Below, in pieces: positions 1 to 12,600 of a DNA stretch of 64,000 bases (positions are counted from its first letter, which is position 1; each line of letters begins with the position of its first letter). A model generated the notes under the pieces. That model did no database searches. It had not been told where the DNA came from and saw only the letters and a list, made by a program, of their open reading frames with translations. The stretch spans positions 682,001 through 746,000 of the forward strand of contig JADANN010000414.1 in assembly GCA_018806985.1 (NCBI GenBank), read 5' to 3'. Both the position numbers and the translations under genes were made by a program. Origin of the DNA: Angiostrongylus vasorum. Taxonomy: Eukaryota > Nematoda > Chromadorea > Rhabditida > Metastrongylidae.

Positions 1-339
1 CACTACTTGTTCCGTCAACGTACTTGCATAAAGTCACCTAGAATTACGCAAAACACTGAAGGTGTTGCACTTCTTTTCACCTTGCGTTAGTTCAAACATT
101 AGAACGACAAAGAGGAATATATGTTAATAAAACTCCACATAATTGAAGAAATAATAGACTTTTGCGAATCAAATATGACCCATATTAGCGTCGATATCAA
201 TCACCTTTTTCGACTTCAAAACCTCCGCGCCAAATTTGAGAGGAATAGTACTGAATTTCACCACTTGCCCAAAAATAGCAACAGTGCTAACCATTTATTT
301 TCTGCCTATTACTATTACAGTAGAGAGAAAATAAATGGT

Positions 340-600
340 TAACATTATGATCTCGACTACAGCCTCAGCTTAACTGGATTCAATGCCGATTTGTGCTCCC
401 CATATCATTCCCGCTGACGGGTGGTTGCTAACGACAGCGTTAGCTAGAAAACCAGCTAAGAGAAACGCGGAGAAAAGGCCTCCGGGTGCAGTATGTAATG
501 CGCGAGCCCCAGGAAAAGACATCTGTGGTTCGATCTGGTCAACGGTCCACGTTTTGCAAATATCTCAGCATCGTTGTGGTTGCAGTAGCAACAGTTACAA
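340..600 (+). mobile_element. SINE A copy
   Basis: Has cagcctcagcttaactgg, the small palindrome cattcccgctgacggg, and the end gttttgcaaatatctcagc; the tRNA-like middle is degraded. Confidence 0.75.
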
Positions 601-1480
601 TCACTCTAAATTGTAAACAATAGCATTCAGCTTTGTTGCCAATTCTTAGACGCTTTTGTTAGCACATCATGTAGCTACACCCATACAAAATATTGCCAAA
701 TGCCTTCTTAACAAATGAAGAAGGCTGTCAAACTAAAAAACGAAAAGTGGGATTCTACCTCACATCCTGACTATTTGCTTGTCTTTACCAAATCGGTCTA
801 GGTACACACACGCAATCTTCCTGTCTAAAGGTGAATTCATGTGCTTGGAATTTTAGATAAAACAGAAATTTCTGGGTGAATTAGACAGCTAACCTCCCTA
901 AATGCGCCAATGAGGAATTTTGCTGGAGCAGCACCAACATATCCACCTCGTGGTGGTTGTCACCTCTACCATTCTGGTAATTTATGACACATGCCTAATT
1001 GTGGCAGACAATTATACCGTCACCACATTCACTATGCCGTCGACGATACACCTGCAACACGATTTGAATTGTATACCCCCTATCAATCGCGCATACTCAA
1101 TGCACGCCACTTCGCCGTAGCCGAATCGGGCTTCTTGGACCAGAAGTTTGATTACCTTTATGTCATCACAGCGATTGGACCACACTAATAAGCTCTACCG
1201 TAGGAAAGAGCAGATTTCTTATGCATGCTCGAATCGACGGCATCGAAGGGGTACGGAATAACTGAGAAGTCGCTCAATTTGAAACCCTTAACACTTAGGT
1301 ATCAGCTCCTAATTTCGTGTTTCTTCACAGACCTGCTGGTTTTCCGACAATAGGCGACAATATTTCCATAACTAGAAGAACTTACAGGTTCATGACATCA
1401 TTGAACTGTAAAAACACCTTGCTCTATCTCTCTATGTATATGAGAGGTATGTATACACGCCATTGTTTACTATTGGATAC
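601..1480. other. Stretch with no recognised gene
   Basis: AT-rich sequence with only short open frames in both strands and no exon-like conserved segment. Bases 1-339 look the same. Confidence 0.5.
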
Positions 1481-2160
1481 TTGGACGGCCCGACCTCAAT
1501 GGTTGTGCAGACCCCAGCACAATCTTCATTTTTCCGAATTTTGCTGGTTTAGCCATTATTTCCCTGGAGTCCCGAGGTTAGCCTGGCCAAAGTCTCCCCC
1601 AGGCCGTCACCACTACAAGTAGTCGCTGCCCTTGTGGATCAGAAGGAGATTTGCCACCATGCAACTAGTCTGATACCAGTGCGGTAGTGGATCCTGGTAT
1701 TGGTTTACTCTTAGCTAGGCTTCCTGATGCTCACGGGCGCGTGTGGCGCAGTGGTTGGAGGCGCCTCTGCAACACATACGTGGAATCGATCTCCACGCCC
1801 ATGGCCTACCATGCCTTCTATCCCTCCGGGGTCAGAAAATTGGTACCAAACTTGTCTGGGAGGATAGCAGCACTGGCTCGATACATCGGTAGGCCACCGC
1901 GAGTCATTGTAATGTTCAGATATGCATTCAACCACCTCCAACAATACTTAATGAAGTCGAATGCATGGTGCATCCCTCAGGCATTGATCAACACCGAGAG
2001 CTTTAACCTTTATCCTTTTTAGGCTTCCTGATGGAAACGTCGGACTCCTTCTCAGCTTGGGAGACCTTACCGGGTGGATGAATCCCTCGCTGCACATTGG
2101 AGTCCGACACTCCAGAAACACCTCCCAACCACGACGAGGCGGTAAACCGTTGGGAGGATT
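1481..2160 (+). repeat. Family D repeat, interrupted by SINE B at 1730-2020
   Basis: The first part (1481-1729) carries ctggtttagccattatttc, ggcctggccaaagtctccccc-type sequence, tttgccaccatgc and ggtattggtttactc. The second part (2034-2160) carries cagcttgggagacc and caaccacgacgaggcgg. Removing the SINE and one duplication restores a continuous repeat. No coding potential was recognised. Confidence 0.85.
1730..2020 (+). mobile_element. SINE B (tRNA-derived), full length with target-site duplication
   Basis: Best reference copy. The tRNA-like head has an A box tggcgcagtgg at 1744-1754 and a B box at 1782-1794. A shared core follows (ccggggtc... tggtacc ... cttgtctggg), then a unique tail with catcggtaggccacc and gcattcaaccacctcc, ending in tttatccttttt. 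The 13-base duplication aggcttcctgatg flanks it at 1717-1729 and 2021-2033, and the target is a family D repeat. Confidence 0.9.
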
Positions 2161-3332
2161 GTTTACTATTACTGTTGTCATTATGATCCGGCATAGAAGC
2201 ACATTGCCGCGAGCATTCGGAAGCGATTTGCAGCTTATATAGATTATGCCTTTGCAGTTTTGCACCCGTTCATTCCATACGATATGACTCATTACAGTGA
2301 TTGGAGTTGGACTAGCAGTCAAGTGCCTATCAAATTACCACACGTTGAACTCGCTCGAGAATCTTACGTATATTTCCAAGTGCAGGACAAAGTTCTCCAC
2401 GGTCGACGCCGCCCAACAATGTTGATTAGGCAGTCCATTGAATGCAAGAAATGTAGGGAAATAGTTCGGCGCGCTAAGAGAAACCATCAAAAACAAGGTG
2501 ACCAGTATAGAAGTCATACCGGCCACTGTGTCCCCCTAACAGATCACTCCTATGGAAGTCGCTTCGTCGCGTAAGTGTTAACAAATGCCTAACTCAGTAA
2601 GGAAAAATCAAAGCATTGGCATGAAGCTTACTATTGTTGAACCGTAACAACAAAATCTTACTGCTAAAGGACTTTGCAAAGTTTCATTAATCGACAAATA
2701 AGAAATGACACTTTTGACAAACGACACTCGCCAAGCAGTAAACAAATTTTAGCATGTTATTGCTAATCAGTACTCGTTCTTTAACACTTCTAGAGAAGAT
2801 TCGCTGTAATCTTCTAACGAATATTATCTACCTATCCATACATTCATTCAGTCCCGCAAACTTAAGGAAAGGGGTGAATAGCAAACGTTCTTTATACTAT
2901 ATAGGATATTCTCTATCTACCTTTGCAAAACGGTATTGCTTTTATCATTTTATGTGTGCAAGACCACTGATTTGTATGTAATTGGATATTCTGCTTTCCT
3001 AGTAATCCATGTCCGTTATGGACATTCAATGACCACTTACAGCTTCGAGTTTGTAACGTAATACACTTGTTCAACCTGGCAAGCGGGGCAAAATCCACTG
3101 CAAAGCAGTATCGGAAGAATCGGTGTTCACTTTTTATATCCATCTCATCTACAGTGTCCTTCTACTACTTGCTCTCAAATGTTCCTAATTGAGCAGTAAC
3201 TGTATGGCACGTTAATTACTGTTCTATCTAACCATTCTGTCACAGCAGCTATCACTTCGTATTGTTGTTGTTAATTCCTAATCTTTAGATTATCTGCGAG
3301 CATTGGCTCTGTTCTTGTGTTACTGCTTATAC

Positions 3333-3377
<45 letters not shown>

Positions 3378-3835
3378 CGCATAAAGGTCAAATTACCTTT
3401 GTTTGAGGTCCAGCGCAGCTGCAACACAACTTTGTTTTTCGTCGGCTTATAACGGAAGAATCATACTGTACTCAAGTATTTGTATCTGTAATGTCATCTC
3501 AGTGCTCTCCTCACCAGCAACAGTTCTTACGCCGAAAGGAACGAATTCGTTCGAAGCAGAGATCCCCGTATATTAATGACTATGAGCACCCATATTAGGA
3601 CGACCGTAGACTATCGGCTCGTATAAACTCGGCTCTGAAGAAGCCGAAAGCTCTGAAACGTCCAATGAGTAAAAGTTACATAAAAACATCGTGTAAGCTG
3701 AACAATCCCAAAAAAAAATTTATGGCTGTACTCATCTCGGTGATTGCAAAGAAAAGAAGATCTCAAAAGCATCAATGAGATGAAGATATTCATCCAAGTA
3801 TGTCTTAAGGTGGGAAACGTTGGACTATCACGGTA
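2161..3835. other. Stretch with no recognised gene
   Basis: Contains an AT microsatellite and open frames up to 104 codons (2260-2574) whose reading shows no family pattern. A tail-like phrase (cattgaatgcaagaaatg, near 2437) recalls the SINE C end. Confidence 0.45.
3334..3378. repeat. AT dinucleotide microsatellite
   Basis: Run of alternating T and A with one interruption (ttt). Confidence 0.95.
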
Positions 3836-4222
3836 GTCTGCGGTGGGGAACGAATGCGCTATTAGCCTTTCCGGAGCTAACGTGTTCACCATCACGCCTG
3901 TCTCTTAGCTAGTTCTATTGATCAGAACCATCAGCAATCACCCATCAACGGGATTGATCTAGGGAGCTCAAATCGGCAATGAACCCAGTTAGGCTAAGGC
4001 TGTAGTCGAAATCATATTGTTAACTTTAACTCACACCGTTGACGGGTGATTGCTAATGGCTCTGATCACAGAACTAGCTGAAAGGCGAAACGGAGGACCC
4101 GCACGAAGTGGTGGTGAACGCGTCACTCACCTGAAAGCGTAACAGCGCGTTCGTTCCCCACCGCAGACACCTGCGGTCCGGAGTTTTGCAAATATCTCAG
4201 CATCATTGTGGTTGTTTCACAC
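3836..4222. mobile_element. SINE A inverted (head-to-head) dimer
   Basis: Left half is reversed (ctgcggtggggaacgaatgc onward to aacccagttaggc). Right half is forward (cgttgacgggtgattgc, ggtggtgaacgcg, cgttcgttccccaccgc, ttttgcaaatatctcagc). The halves pair with each other and could form a long hairpin. Confidence 0.8.
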
Positions 4223-4769
4223 TTAATACCCTGCCATAAGAAATTGTAATGGACAGTAAATAGAAAGTTAACATTATCACGATAGCCATAGTGCTGAAGC
4301 TACATTATTGCTCATACATACCATCCCACTAGTTCCTAGTTTATGCCGAGACAACTTAGTGCTGTTCAATCACTTTTAAGTAGTGGGTGATGCAAGACGT
4401 GCTAAAAGAGGCAGGCTATACAAGATCAGTTCGCTGATTGAACTTGTCTAAAGAGATTGCACGACAGTCTAAACTTTCTGGCAAAAACGACTTTATCGAC
4501 AACCTCTGGTATCTTTTAGAGGGAGAGTGGCATTCTACCAGTGCATTCCACATAAAAGACAATTATACCATAGAAGAATTATTTCAAAAATCTACTCGTC
4601 AAAGTTGACGACCAACTAAAATAGTCCGAATTTCGTCATTTTTCGAAGCTTTCTCTTCCACAGGTTACAAAATGGATTATTGCAGTAATTTCTATGAATG
4701 CTACGATGGAAGTTGATATTCAGAATGTGTACAATCTTCTCTCTCTTAGGAGTTCCTGTTTTTGATGAC

Positions 4770-5008
4770 GGTAATTTGGTAGGCTACCAGGATCCACCAC
4801 CGTCCTGGTATCAAACTAGTCACATGGTAGCGAATTTTCCTGATTCACAAAGGGGCGACTGCCTGTGGTGGTGACGACCTGGAGCGAACTTCAGCCTAGC
4901 TGACCTTGAGGCTCCAGGGAACCACAATGGCTAAACCAGCAAAACTTCGAAAAAAATAGGAATTATGCTAGAGCTCGCACAACCAGTGAAGACGGACCGT
5001 CCAAGTAT
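4770..5008 (-). repeat. Family D repeat, 5' part
   Basis: Reversed: ctaccaggatccaccaccg, tagtcacatggtagcg, cctgtggtggtgacgacc, ggctaaaccagcaaaac, ending ggaccgtccaagta. Confidence 0.8.
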
Positions 5009-5259
5009 GCAAGTTATTTAGTAGTGGGAATAACATGTTTGAGAGAATGACAAGACTCCACCTCCCTTTAGTGAAACAAACACTAGCAACAACCTTTACA
5101 AAATAGGCGATCGTCAATTCAAATAAGTCGTCGTGGGCTGACTGAACCAAATATTGTCAGCAAACTGAAACGTTACAAGTAATGACGATGACTCGCAGTG
5201 TATTCGAATTTGAATGACTGGAACGTACAGAGTGCAAGTATCTCCAGCCTCACGTAAAC

Positions 5260-5719
5260 ATGCTCTGGAAGATGTCAGCCAAATGTCAAGGAAAAGACGT
5301 TGTATTCGATGTTGTAGGAAACTATAAAGGTGTTACGATGCCAAATCTTCTTGAACACATGCAAAACAGGTGGGTAGATGCAGGCAATGCAACGAGTATT
5401 TTTATCCACATTATTTCAATAATTACCAGAGAAATTTTTAATTATATAACTTACAAATTATGTTAGGCGTGCTTTTCTTCCGAACTTGGAAAATATCCCG
5501 TTTAACATGAAGATCAAGTTATTTTGGGAAATGGTAAACAGTAACAGCACAGGAACATCATACAAAACCAAAGAATCTAGAAATTCAAAACGAAAAACAG
5601 TACTGATGAACAAGACGCATTCTATCCACGTTCCTTACACCTATTCGAGGATGCAGGCAATATTTAGCCCAGTCGGCCCAATGCTCATTCGATCCAACCG
5701 TCCACCGTTATTCGTCTGA
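5260..5719 (+). CDS. Unidentified protein, last two exons
   Basis: Not recognised. An open exon runs to 5369 (AAC AG|GTGGGT). It joins in phase to 5467-5719 after a TTAG acceptor and ends with TGA at 5717-5719. The reading through the junction is LLEHMQN then R then RAFLPNLENIPF, with a basic low-complexity middle (KTKESRNSKRK) and an end rich in proline (FSPVGPMLIRSNRPPLF). Phase agreement and this ordered composition suggest a real gene end rather than chance. The exon probably begins upstream of the ATG at 5260, at an acceptor at 5250 or near 5230, so the true start and earlier exons are unknown. It lies between a family D repeat (ending 5008) and a mariner remnant. Confidence 0.45.
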
Positions 5720-6929
5720 AACATTTCGCGTTTAGGAAGACAAGAGAAAACGTGTATCGGCTAACCGCATCAAACAAAAAAACGACGAATATAGTAAATG
5801 AAGCTCTCCTCCAAAACAACAGGGTATTCTAATTCCTTTTTCATGTAATCTAATCCATTGACGACAGTGTTCCTCTTTCACAAATTGCCGCATCTGAGCA
5901 ATGCTGTACCGCAACATTAGCTAAGCTCACACCATCTTGTACAACAATACTCATCCAGTCAAAGACTGACTTTTTTGGAAGCGTTTTCCATTTTGATTTC
6001 ACTCCTCTATTTATTATGCTTTTGCTTACAGTAAACTCGTTGCGAATATGTGTTTTTTGGAATTCACTAGTAAAACACATAATTTCTAAGGCTTAAATAA
6101 AATTAGACGGGAGCGAGGCATTTGTGGCAATCTTGAGCTAGATGTCTTATGGAAACTGTGTAAATCGACAAAGATAAAGACGTTTGAAGTATACTGTATT
6201 CTTCATTGCCGGTTAATACAAAGAATCTGGAGATGCTTGTGATTAGCCTCAAGACATTTCACATGGGAAAAAATAGCACAAATCAATTATCCAAACTTCA
6301 TATTAGTGCATCTTCAACTATTGTTCTCTCTGGACAGCTCTCTTTGGACAACTGCTCACAACATTCTTTCCCTTATATATCTGTCTCTTAACCGTTACGC
6401 AACCACGTGATCTCTATAGGAATCAAAGTCACCTTCATGGGCCGTTATTTTCGTGTCAACTGAATTGTGTCCGATGCAACTGGGGCGTTATGTGTTAACA
6501 CAACGGACGATGTGTATTCTATATAACCATACATGGTGTCCCTAGAGGTCGGTCGCTTTCTTTCTAATAGTTTCTTTTGATGAAAAAAACAGTGAGAACA
6601 CAAAAAAATGTAGAAATAGACTCAATTTAAGCTGCAAGACATTTTCAAATGCTAAAACAAATGCGTTTGCGTGATGGACCATAGTAAAATATAGTAATGT
6701 GGTCCGGAAACCAATATTGCACTTGCAATTTCATTGTTCTTTCGCATGCTTTAAATTGCTAAGGCAAGTTTTTCTTTTCGAATGATGTAATATTCTAAGT
6801 CATTGGAAAGCTCATTTTGTACACATTTGATCCGTATAATTGAATTAAATATAAACCGTGGTTAGAATTACATATCTAAAAGAACCCCCCGGACAAATCT
6901 ACTTCTACGGTTGCAAACTCATACTTATG
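5720..6929. other. Stretch with no recognised gene
   Basis: Two overlapping minus-strand open frames (6080-5850, 5917-5732) have ordinary composition but no recognised motif. The missing last exon of the TMEM209 gene was looked for here without success. Confidence 0.4.
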
Positions 6930-7665
6930 CCGCGTAATGGGTCGGAACAATAACGAGATATGAGGTGAAGGAGCTGTTAACCAACGCACAGTGCCACGTT
7001 GGTATGGAAAACTTCGTTGCGACAAGCGCGACCCTGAAGATGAGGAGGGTCGTGGACGACGACTTCTGCTATTGATGACAATGAACTGATGGAAAGAAAT
7101 CTAAGCACAATCGTTCAAGAACTTGCAGAAGAACTCCATAACGGTATCTCAACTTTTTTCGGGGCATGTAACAATGTTAGGAAGTCTAAGAAGCTCGACT
7201 AATGGATGGTGCACAAATTGAATGGGAATCAAAGAAATAGCCGTTTTAAGATGTTGGCGCTCTTTCTGGACGGGAACTACAAGTTTCTCAATCGTATTTT
7301 GATGTGGGACGAGAAATCAACCTTCCGCGATAACCAACGACGATTGATTCAGTGATTGGACTGTGGTGAAGCTCTGCTGCACAAACGATGGTCAGAATTG
7401 CCTAAAATGTCGTGTAATCGTTTGATTATTTGAATTTCTGTGAATCGACGAAAAGCACCAGCATCTTCAAGCGGTTAAGTCCACAACCGACGATGCAAAA
7501 GTGGAACGAGTTGTGGACTTTGCCTCATCCACCATGCAGACCAGACTTCTCGCTTACCGATTACAACTTCTTTGAGCATCTCCACAACTTCATCTTCCAG
7601 AAAGTGTTCCAGAAAGCAATCCGTGCCTAAGCTGCCTTCGACGACTTCACCGCCTCCAGTTCAGG
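6930..7665 (+). pseudogene. Mariner-type transposase remnant
   Basis: Translating across frames gives the ordered mariner blocks: VNQRTVPRWYGKLR, DNDELMERNLSTIVQELAEELH, VRKSKKLD, WMVHKLN, a first catalytic Asp in MWDEKSTF and a third in PHPPCRPDFSLTDYNFF. In-frame stops and shifts occur throughout. The block between the first Asp and LQKLNEL, which would hold the second catalytic Asp (HDNARPH), is missing near 7420-7440, so no active protein is possible. The sequence resembles cecropia-group mariners such as those reported from hookworms. Terminal repeats were not located. Confidence 0.8.
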
Positions 7666-8095
7666 ATTTAATGCATAAATTCGTCGCTCCTTAGCAAATA
7701 CGCTTAGATTTCAAGAGTTTCTATTCTATTCATAATGTTTACTCTAAGCTGAGATGTCACTATAAAAAATGCAAGTTGAAGTACGCCACTAGTTTGAGAA
7801 CAACCTAGTATAAGCATATATACCAGTCACACTAAAAGAGCGACAGAGCATCTCCTCTATAATCTCTCCTCTATAATCCTTTGGCGTTCTCAACCGGTCA
7901 TGTCCTTTGGTTATCGAAATATTATCGGTTTATTTTCGAAAAAACCACCGGGTTCGTAAGGACATGAAATGCGTGGTCGCATAACTGTTAGGAGAAAACC
8001 CTCTTTCGAGAATGTCATTTTGTTAAGAGCGGAGAAACGAAGAGAATATTGACATGAGGAGCAAAGAGCAGTGTAAAAAATTTAAAGCAACCCAC

Positions 8096-9584
8096 TTTCG
8101 CATGGCTGATGAATGATAAAATAGCCGCAAACAAATTCCTCGGTCCTCGTGGTATCGCAGGGCGTGACGGAGACCCATCGGCATCATTAAAGACGAAATC
8201 AACATGCGGAGGATAAATGGTACTCATATGTAAATAAAAACTCTCCGCAGCCAAATGCACTGCGTTGGGCCTTTGAGGAGCTTTTAATGTATATAAAGCA
8301 GAGAATGGTTGCGCAAGTCTGAAAATAGATATTTATACTTAATATATATCTTAAAACAATGGGAATCTTGCTTGCAGAAACACCTGCATGTTCCAACCAA
8401 TGGATTAGATGTCAACTGCGTGTCCATATACGCTGAGAAGAGAGAGAATACAAGCATAGCATCAGTCGGAAGGTGTTCACCCCAAGGACGACGGGCAACT
8501 CGATAAGATGTCGTAACTACATCAAGTATTCTATTTTAACAGTATGAAGTAATATAGAAAATGAAAAGTCACTTAGGAAAATTCAAAGTGGTTAAAGCTT
8601 CGAAAATTAAAGATCAATCATGAACAAAATGAATCCAAATTCGTTACTACCCAATTCGGGGAAGAAATACTAATTTCCGATAAGACTTTTCTGTATTTCA
8701 ATCCGAAAAAGGTAGAATATTTTTATTATCTCAGATGCAGCTCCTACCAATCATTTGCTTTTAAGAAATTGTTACATGATAAAGCATCCTCTAGAAATCT
8801 ACCTTTTTTCCTGTACAGGCTCCTTACCACCACCATTCCAAATGTATTCCATAATGAACTTGTCAGAGGCCAGTTCAGAAATACGTCCAACCAAATAACT
8901 CTGGTTGTTGTGCACAGAAAGAAAAGGAAGAATAAACGGAAGCATTGTATCCAAGAGCTCTGGACGACTTACTAAAGCTGCTTGTAACGTCTCAACCGAT
9001 GAAACACCGATTCGCAAAGGGGGGCTACTATGCTCCTAAAAGGTCATCTTTTAAATTTAGACCTTAATAGTGTGCGTAATAAAAAACCGTTCAATCATTG
9101 AAGAATTCCAAAAATTTTGGAAATTGTGGAATGGGATCGGTAATGACATGGATTCTTACCTTTTCAAGCTTTGAATTAGTCTCCTTAATGCGCCGATCGA
9201 GCGGTTCCAAAATCGTGTTCACAATCCATGCCCTCAAGCGTTGTTCACCACGAACGAAATCTATTTCTCTCAAACATGAGCTGAAGAATAATAGACTGTA
9301 ATAGTCATTTTAATCATACCACTTATATAAAAGCAAAAAAAGTAGAAAGTGCTATAATACAAAAAATGAACTGAGAAAAAGTATGAACCTCTTCGGATCG
9401 ATTTCTGTAGTAACTGGAATCGATCCCACTCCGGTAGTGCCCTCAGGAGACGAAATACGACGACGTCGTTCAAAAGATTCGCGGCGGAAAAGGAGTGATC
9501 CAGGATTATACGAAGCATAAAAAAAGCCAAGGTAATTTAGTACCCTATGATGTGTTTGTATGTAACCATTCGACAGCATGTGTA

Positions 9585-9652
<68 letters not shown>

Positions 9653-12600
9653 TACATATACACAAGCACACGTGTATAAGATATGCAGCATATATTGGAT
9701 ATTTATATGAATATATAGGAAGGGGTGACAGCGCAATAGTTTGTGCTGCTGTCGACCAGGAAGCAAAGGCGCTAGTTCGATCAACGCCTCAACACTCCCC
9801 TAGTCAAGGTGGGAACGCCTTAGCCCGGCTGTCTTCAAGACTGTGGTGAGAATTAACTCGACCGGCATCCTACGGCATCCATAAAGAAGATGAAATCCTC
9901 AAGCAGCAGTCGCAACAACACAAGAGATGTTCAAAGATCGTTGTGGGTTTTGGATGCATAGAAAGGAATCGAATGCAAGAAGTGCTGGGAACCGTACAGC
10001 AGTTGCGATGACTGATCGTTCAAAAAAATGTATATATACATAAATATATATATATATATACATATATAATGCATCTACATTCATAAGAAGTGGCGTACTT
10101 TTCTCGGACTATGCCTTGCATGTTGAAGAGTGTGTCTCAGCCTAGTCATTTCGTCCTGACCATCACCATCACTACTAGCAGGAGATAGTATAACGCGGCT
10201 TCCAGGGCCCATTTTGACAACAACTAAAACGTGGTTGAAAGTTCACTGCTCGGATGTAAAAAAAACCAAAAGAAAAAAAATTAAGGGTTAAATGTAACTA
10301 TGCTACATTCGATCACTCTGCAAAGAAATAACTTGATGTGAAAGCACTCACTGTTATCCTTCGAATCTGAAGACTTTAATTGCTCTGAAACCTGGTAACA
10401 CTTTCTTTCTTCAGGTGCTCCGATATCTAGAACGTTAAAATACCCGAAAGAACTATTTCGAGTTGCAGATGTGTCCAAATGAGATGTACCTTCTTTCGAT
10501 AAGAGATAGTCCAGTTGCTCTCGTGTGTGTATGCTGTCGATGGACCTATTATAAGGGCTACTCCGTGGCATCACCCCGTTCGTAGGAATGCCGTGAAGGG
10601 AAGAATCCGCGATGCTAGCAGAGCTGACGTTAAGCTGGTGATCACTGAATGCACTGCATATGAATGAAACTTAGATCACAATGTTAACTTGTTTATTTAG
10701 TGCCGACTACAATTTTCCCACAGAAGAGTGTTATATGAATTGAAACCATGACGATGCTGAGATATTTGAAAAACTCCGGACCACAGGTGTCTGCGGTGGA
10801 GATCGAACACTTCATTCCCCCTTTCCGGGTGCTTCCGCGTCCACCACTATACCATGCTGGCCTAACCTTGGATCATTTTCAGTTATTTAAAAATGCACTA
10901 GGTAAACACTTAGAAACAATATGCTGATTCACAAATAAGGCTTTAAAGGAGATCTCGAAAAAAATCTTTCTCTTTCTAACTTTTTCATTACGACGATCTA
11001 CTCCTTTCTTGACGAAGCGGATTTTTAGATGACTGATGTTAGTTTACCATCTATAAATGGAGTGCTTCAGGAGTTTGAAACTTTACAGAGTAATAGAAGT
11101 TTACGCTCTATCACATTAATGGCATATATAATTTTTATAAATGGGGAGCGTAGCGCAGTTGTTAGAAGCGACACACTGCCTGCAATACGCTTGGGATCGA
11201 TCCCAGCATCCTAGGCTCAACAAGCCTTCCATACCTCCGTGCTCAGTAAACTGGTACCATACTTGTCTGAATGGATAGCAGTACTGACTCGATACATCGG
11301 TAGGCTACCATGAGTCATTTTAACGGTCAGATATGTACTATATTCAGTCACCTCTAACGATGCTTAATGAAGTCGAAAGTATAGCCAATCCCTCAGGGAT
11401 TAATCAACGCTCAGAGCTTTATCCTTTATCTTTCATTAAAGGACAAAAAAAGGATAAAGCCCTCGCCGTTGATCAATCCCCTGAGGGATGCACCATGCAT
11501 TCGACTTCATTAAGTACCGCTGGAAGTGACTGAATACATATCTGGCCTCTACAATGACTCGCGGACCAATTTGTCGAACCCGGAGGGATGGAAGGCTTGG
11601 TGAGCCATGGGCGCGGGGGATCAATTCCACCTGTGTGTCACAGTGGCGCCTCCAACCACTGCGCCATACGCCCCCCTTGTTTATTTTATCTTTCATTACA
11701 ATTTTTATATTGTTGTTCCAATTTTAAATACAGCTAGAATCAAAACAGTGGAAGGGCGACACATAAGCAATGCTCTGCAGAACACCATCGTGTCGTACTA
11801 GACAGAATAGCACTTATTCATTGGCTTGCACCTTCAAAATGTGAGTTTAGGGCAAAAAAAAAGATAAAGAGAAAGAAATAAAAGCCATAAATGGAAGAAT
11901 GTAACGGAGAAAGCATTTGGAGCTAATCAACATCTGATGGGCACGCCTTACACTCGACTTCATCAAGTATCGTACAGGTGGTTGAATGTAGAAGAAAGAT
12001 GACTCGTAGGGAGCAACCGCTGTATTGAGTCAATATTTTTATTCTCACAAACACATCTAAGAGGATATTACTCTGCCGACCTGTCAGAGTTAGAAAGCTT
12101 GGTAAGTTCTAGACGCGGAATCGAATCCGCGAATATGTGTGTACTGCGAGTGACCTCTAACCGTTTCGTCACACGAACCCCTACATAGTCTTTGCACTTA
12201 TCACTTACTCTCTATATATGTCGTATATATAAGTTCCAGACAGTCAGAATTTCACCGTGATAAAACCAGAGAACCTTTATCCTCTAGGCAAGGACTTTTA
12301 GATAAAGGACAAAGGATAAAGCTCTCGGTCTTGACCAATTCCTGAGAGATGCGCCATGCATTCGACCTCAACAAGCATCGTTTAGAGGTGATTGAATGCA
12401 TATTAGGCTTTTGCAATGACTCGCGGTAGCCTATCGACGTATCGACCCAGTGCTGCTATCCTCCTAGACAAGTTAGATACCAACTGGCCGACCTCGAAGG
12501 GATGAAGGCATGGTGAGCCTAGAGAGCTGGGATCGATCCCATGTGTGTTGCAGGGCGTCCGTGACCACTGCACTACACACACCCATATAATAAATAGTTT

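Noticed and set aside
1744..1794. Possible functional tRNA genes at SINE heads
   Set aside because: A and B boxes are present, but the sequences do not fold into a complete cloverleaf by eye and are attached to SINE bodies in many copies.
9495..9784. Several overlapping open frames rich in Tyr-Ile on both strands
   Set aside because: Artefact of the AT microsatellite at 9588-9650.
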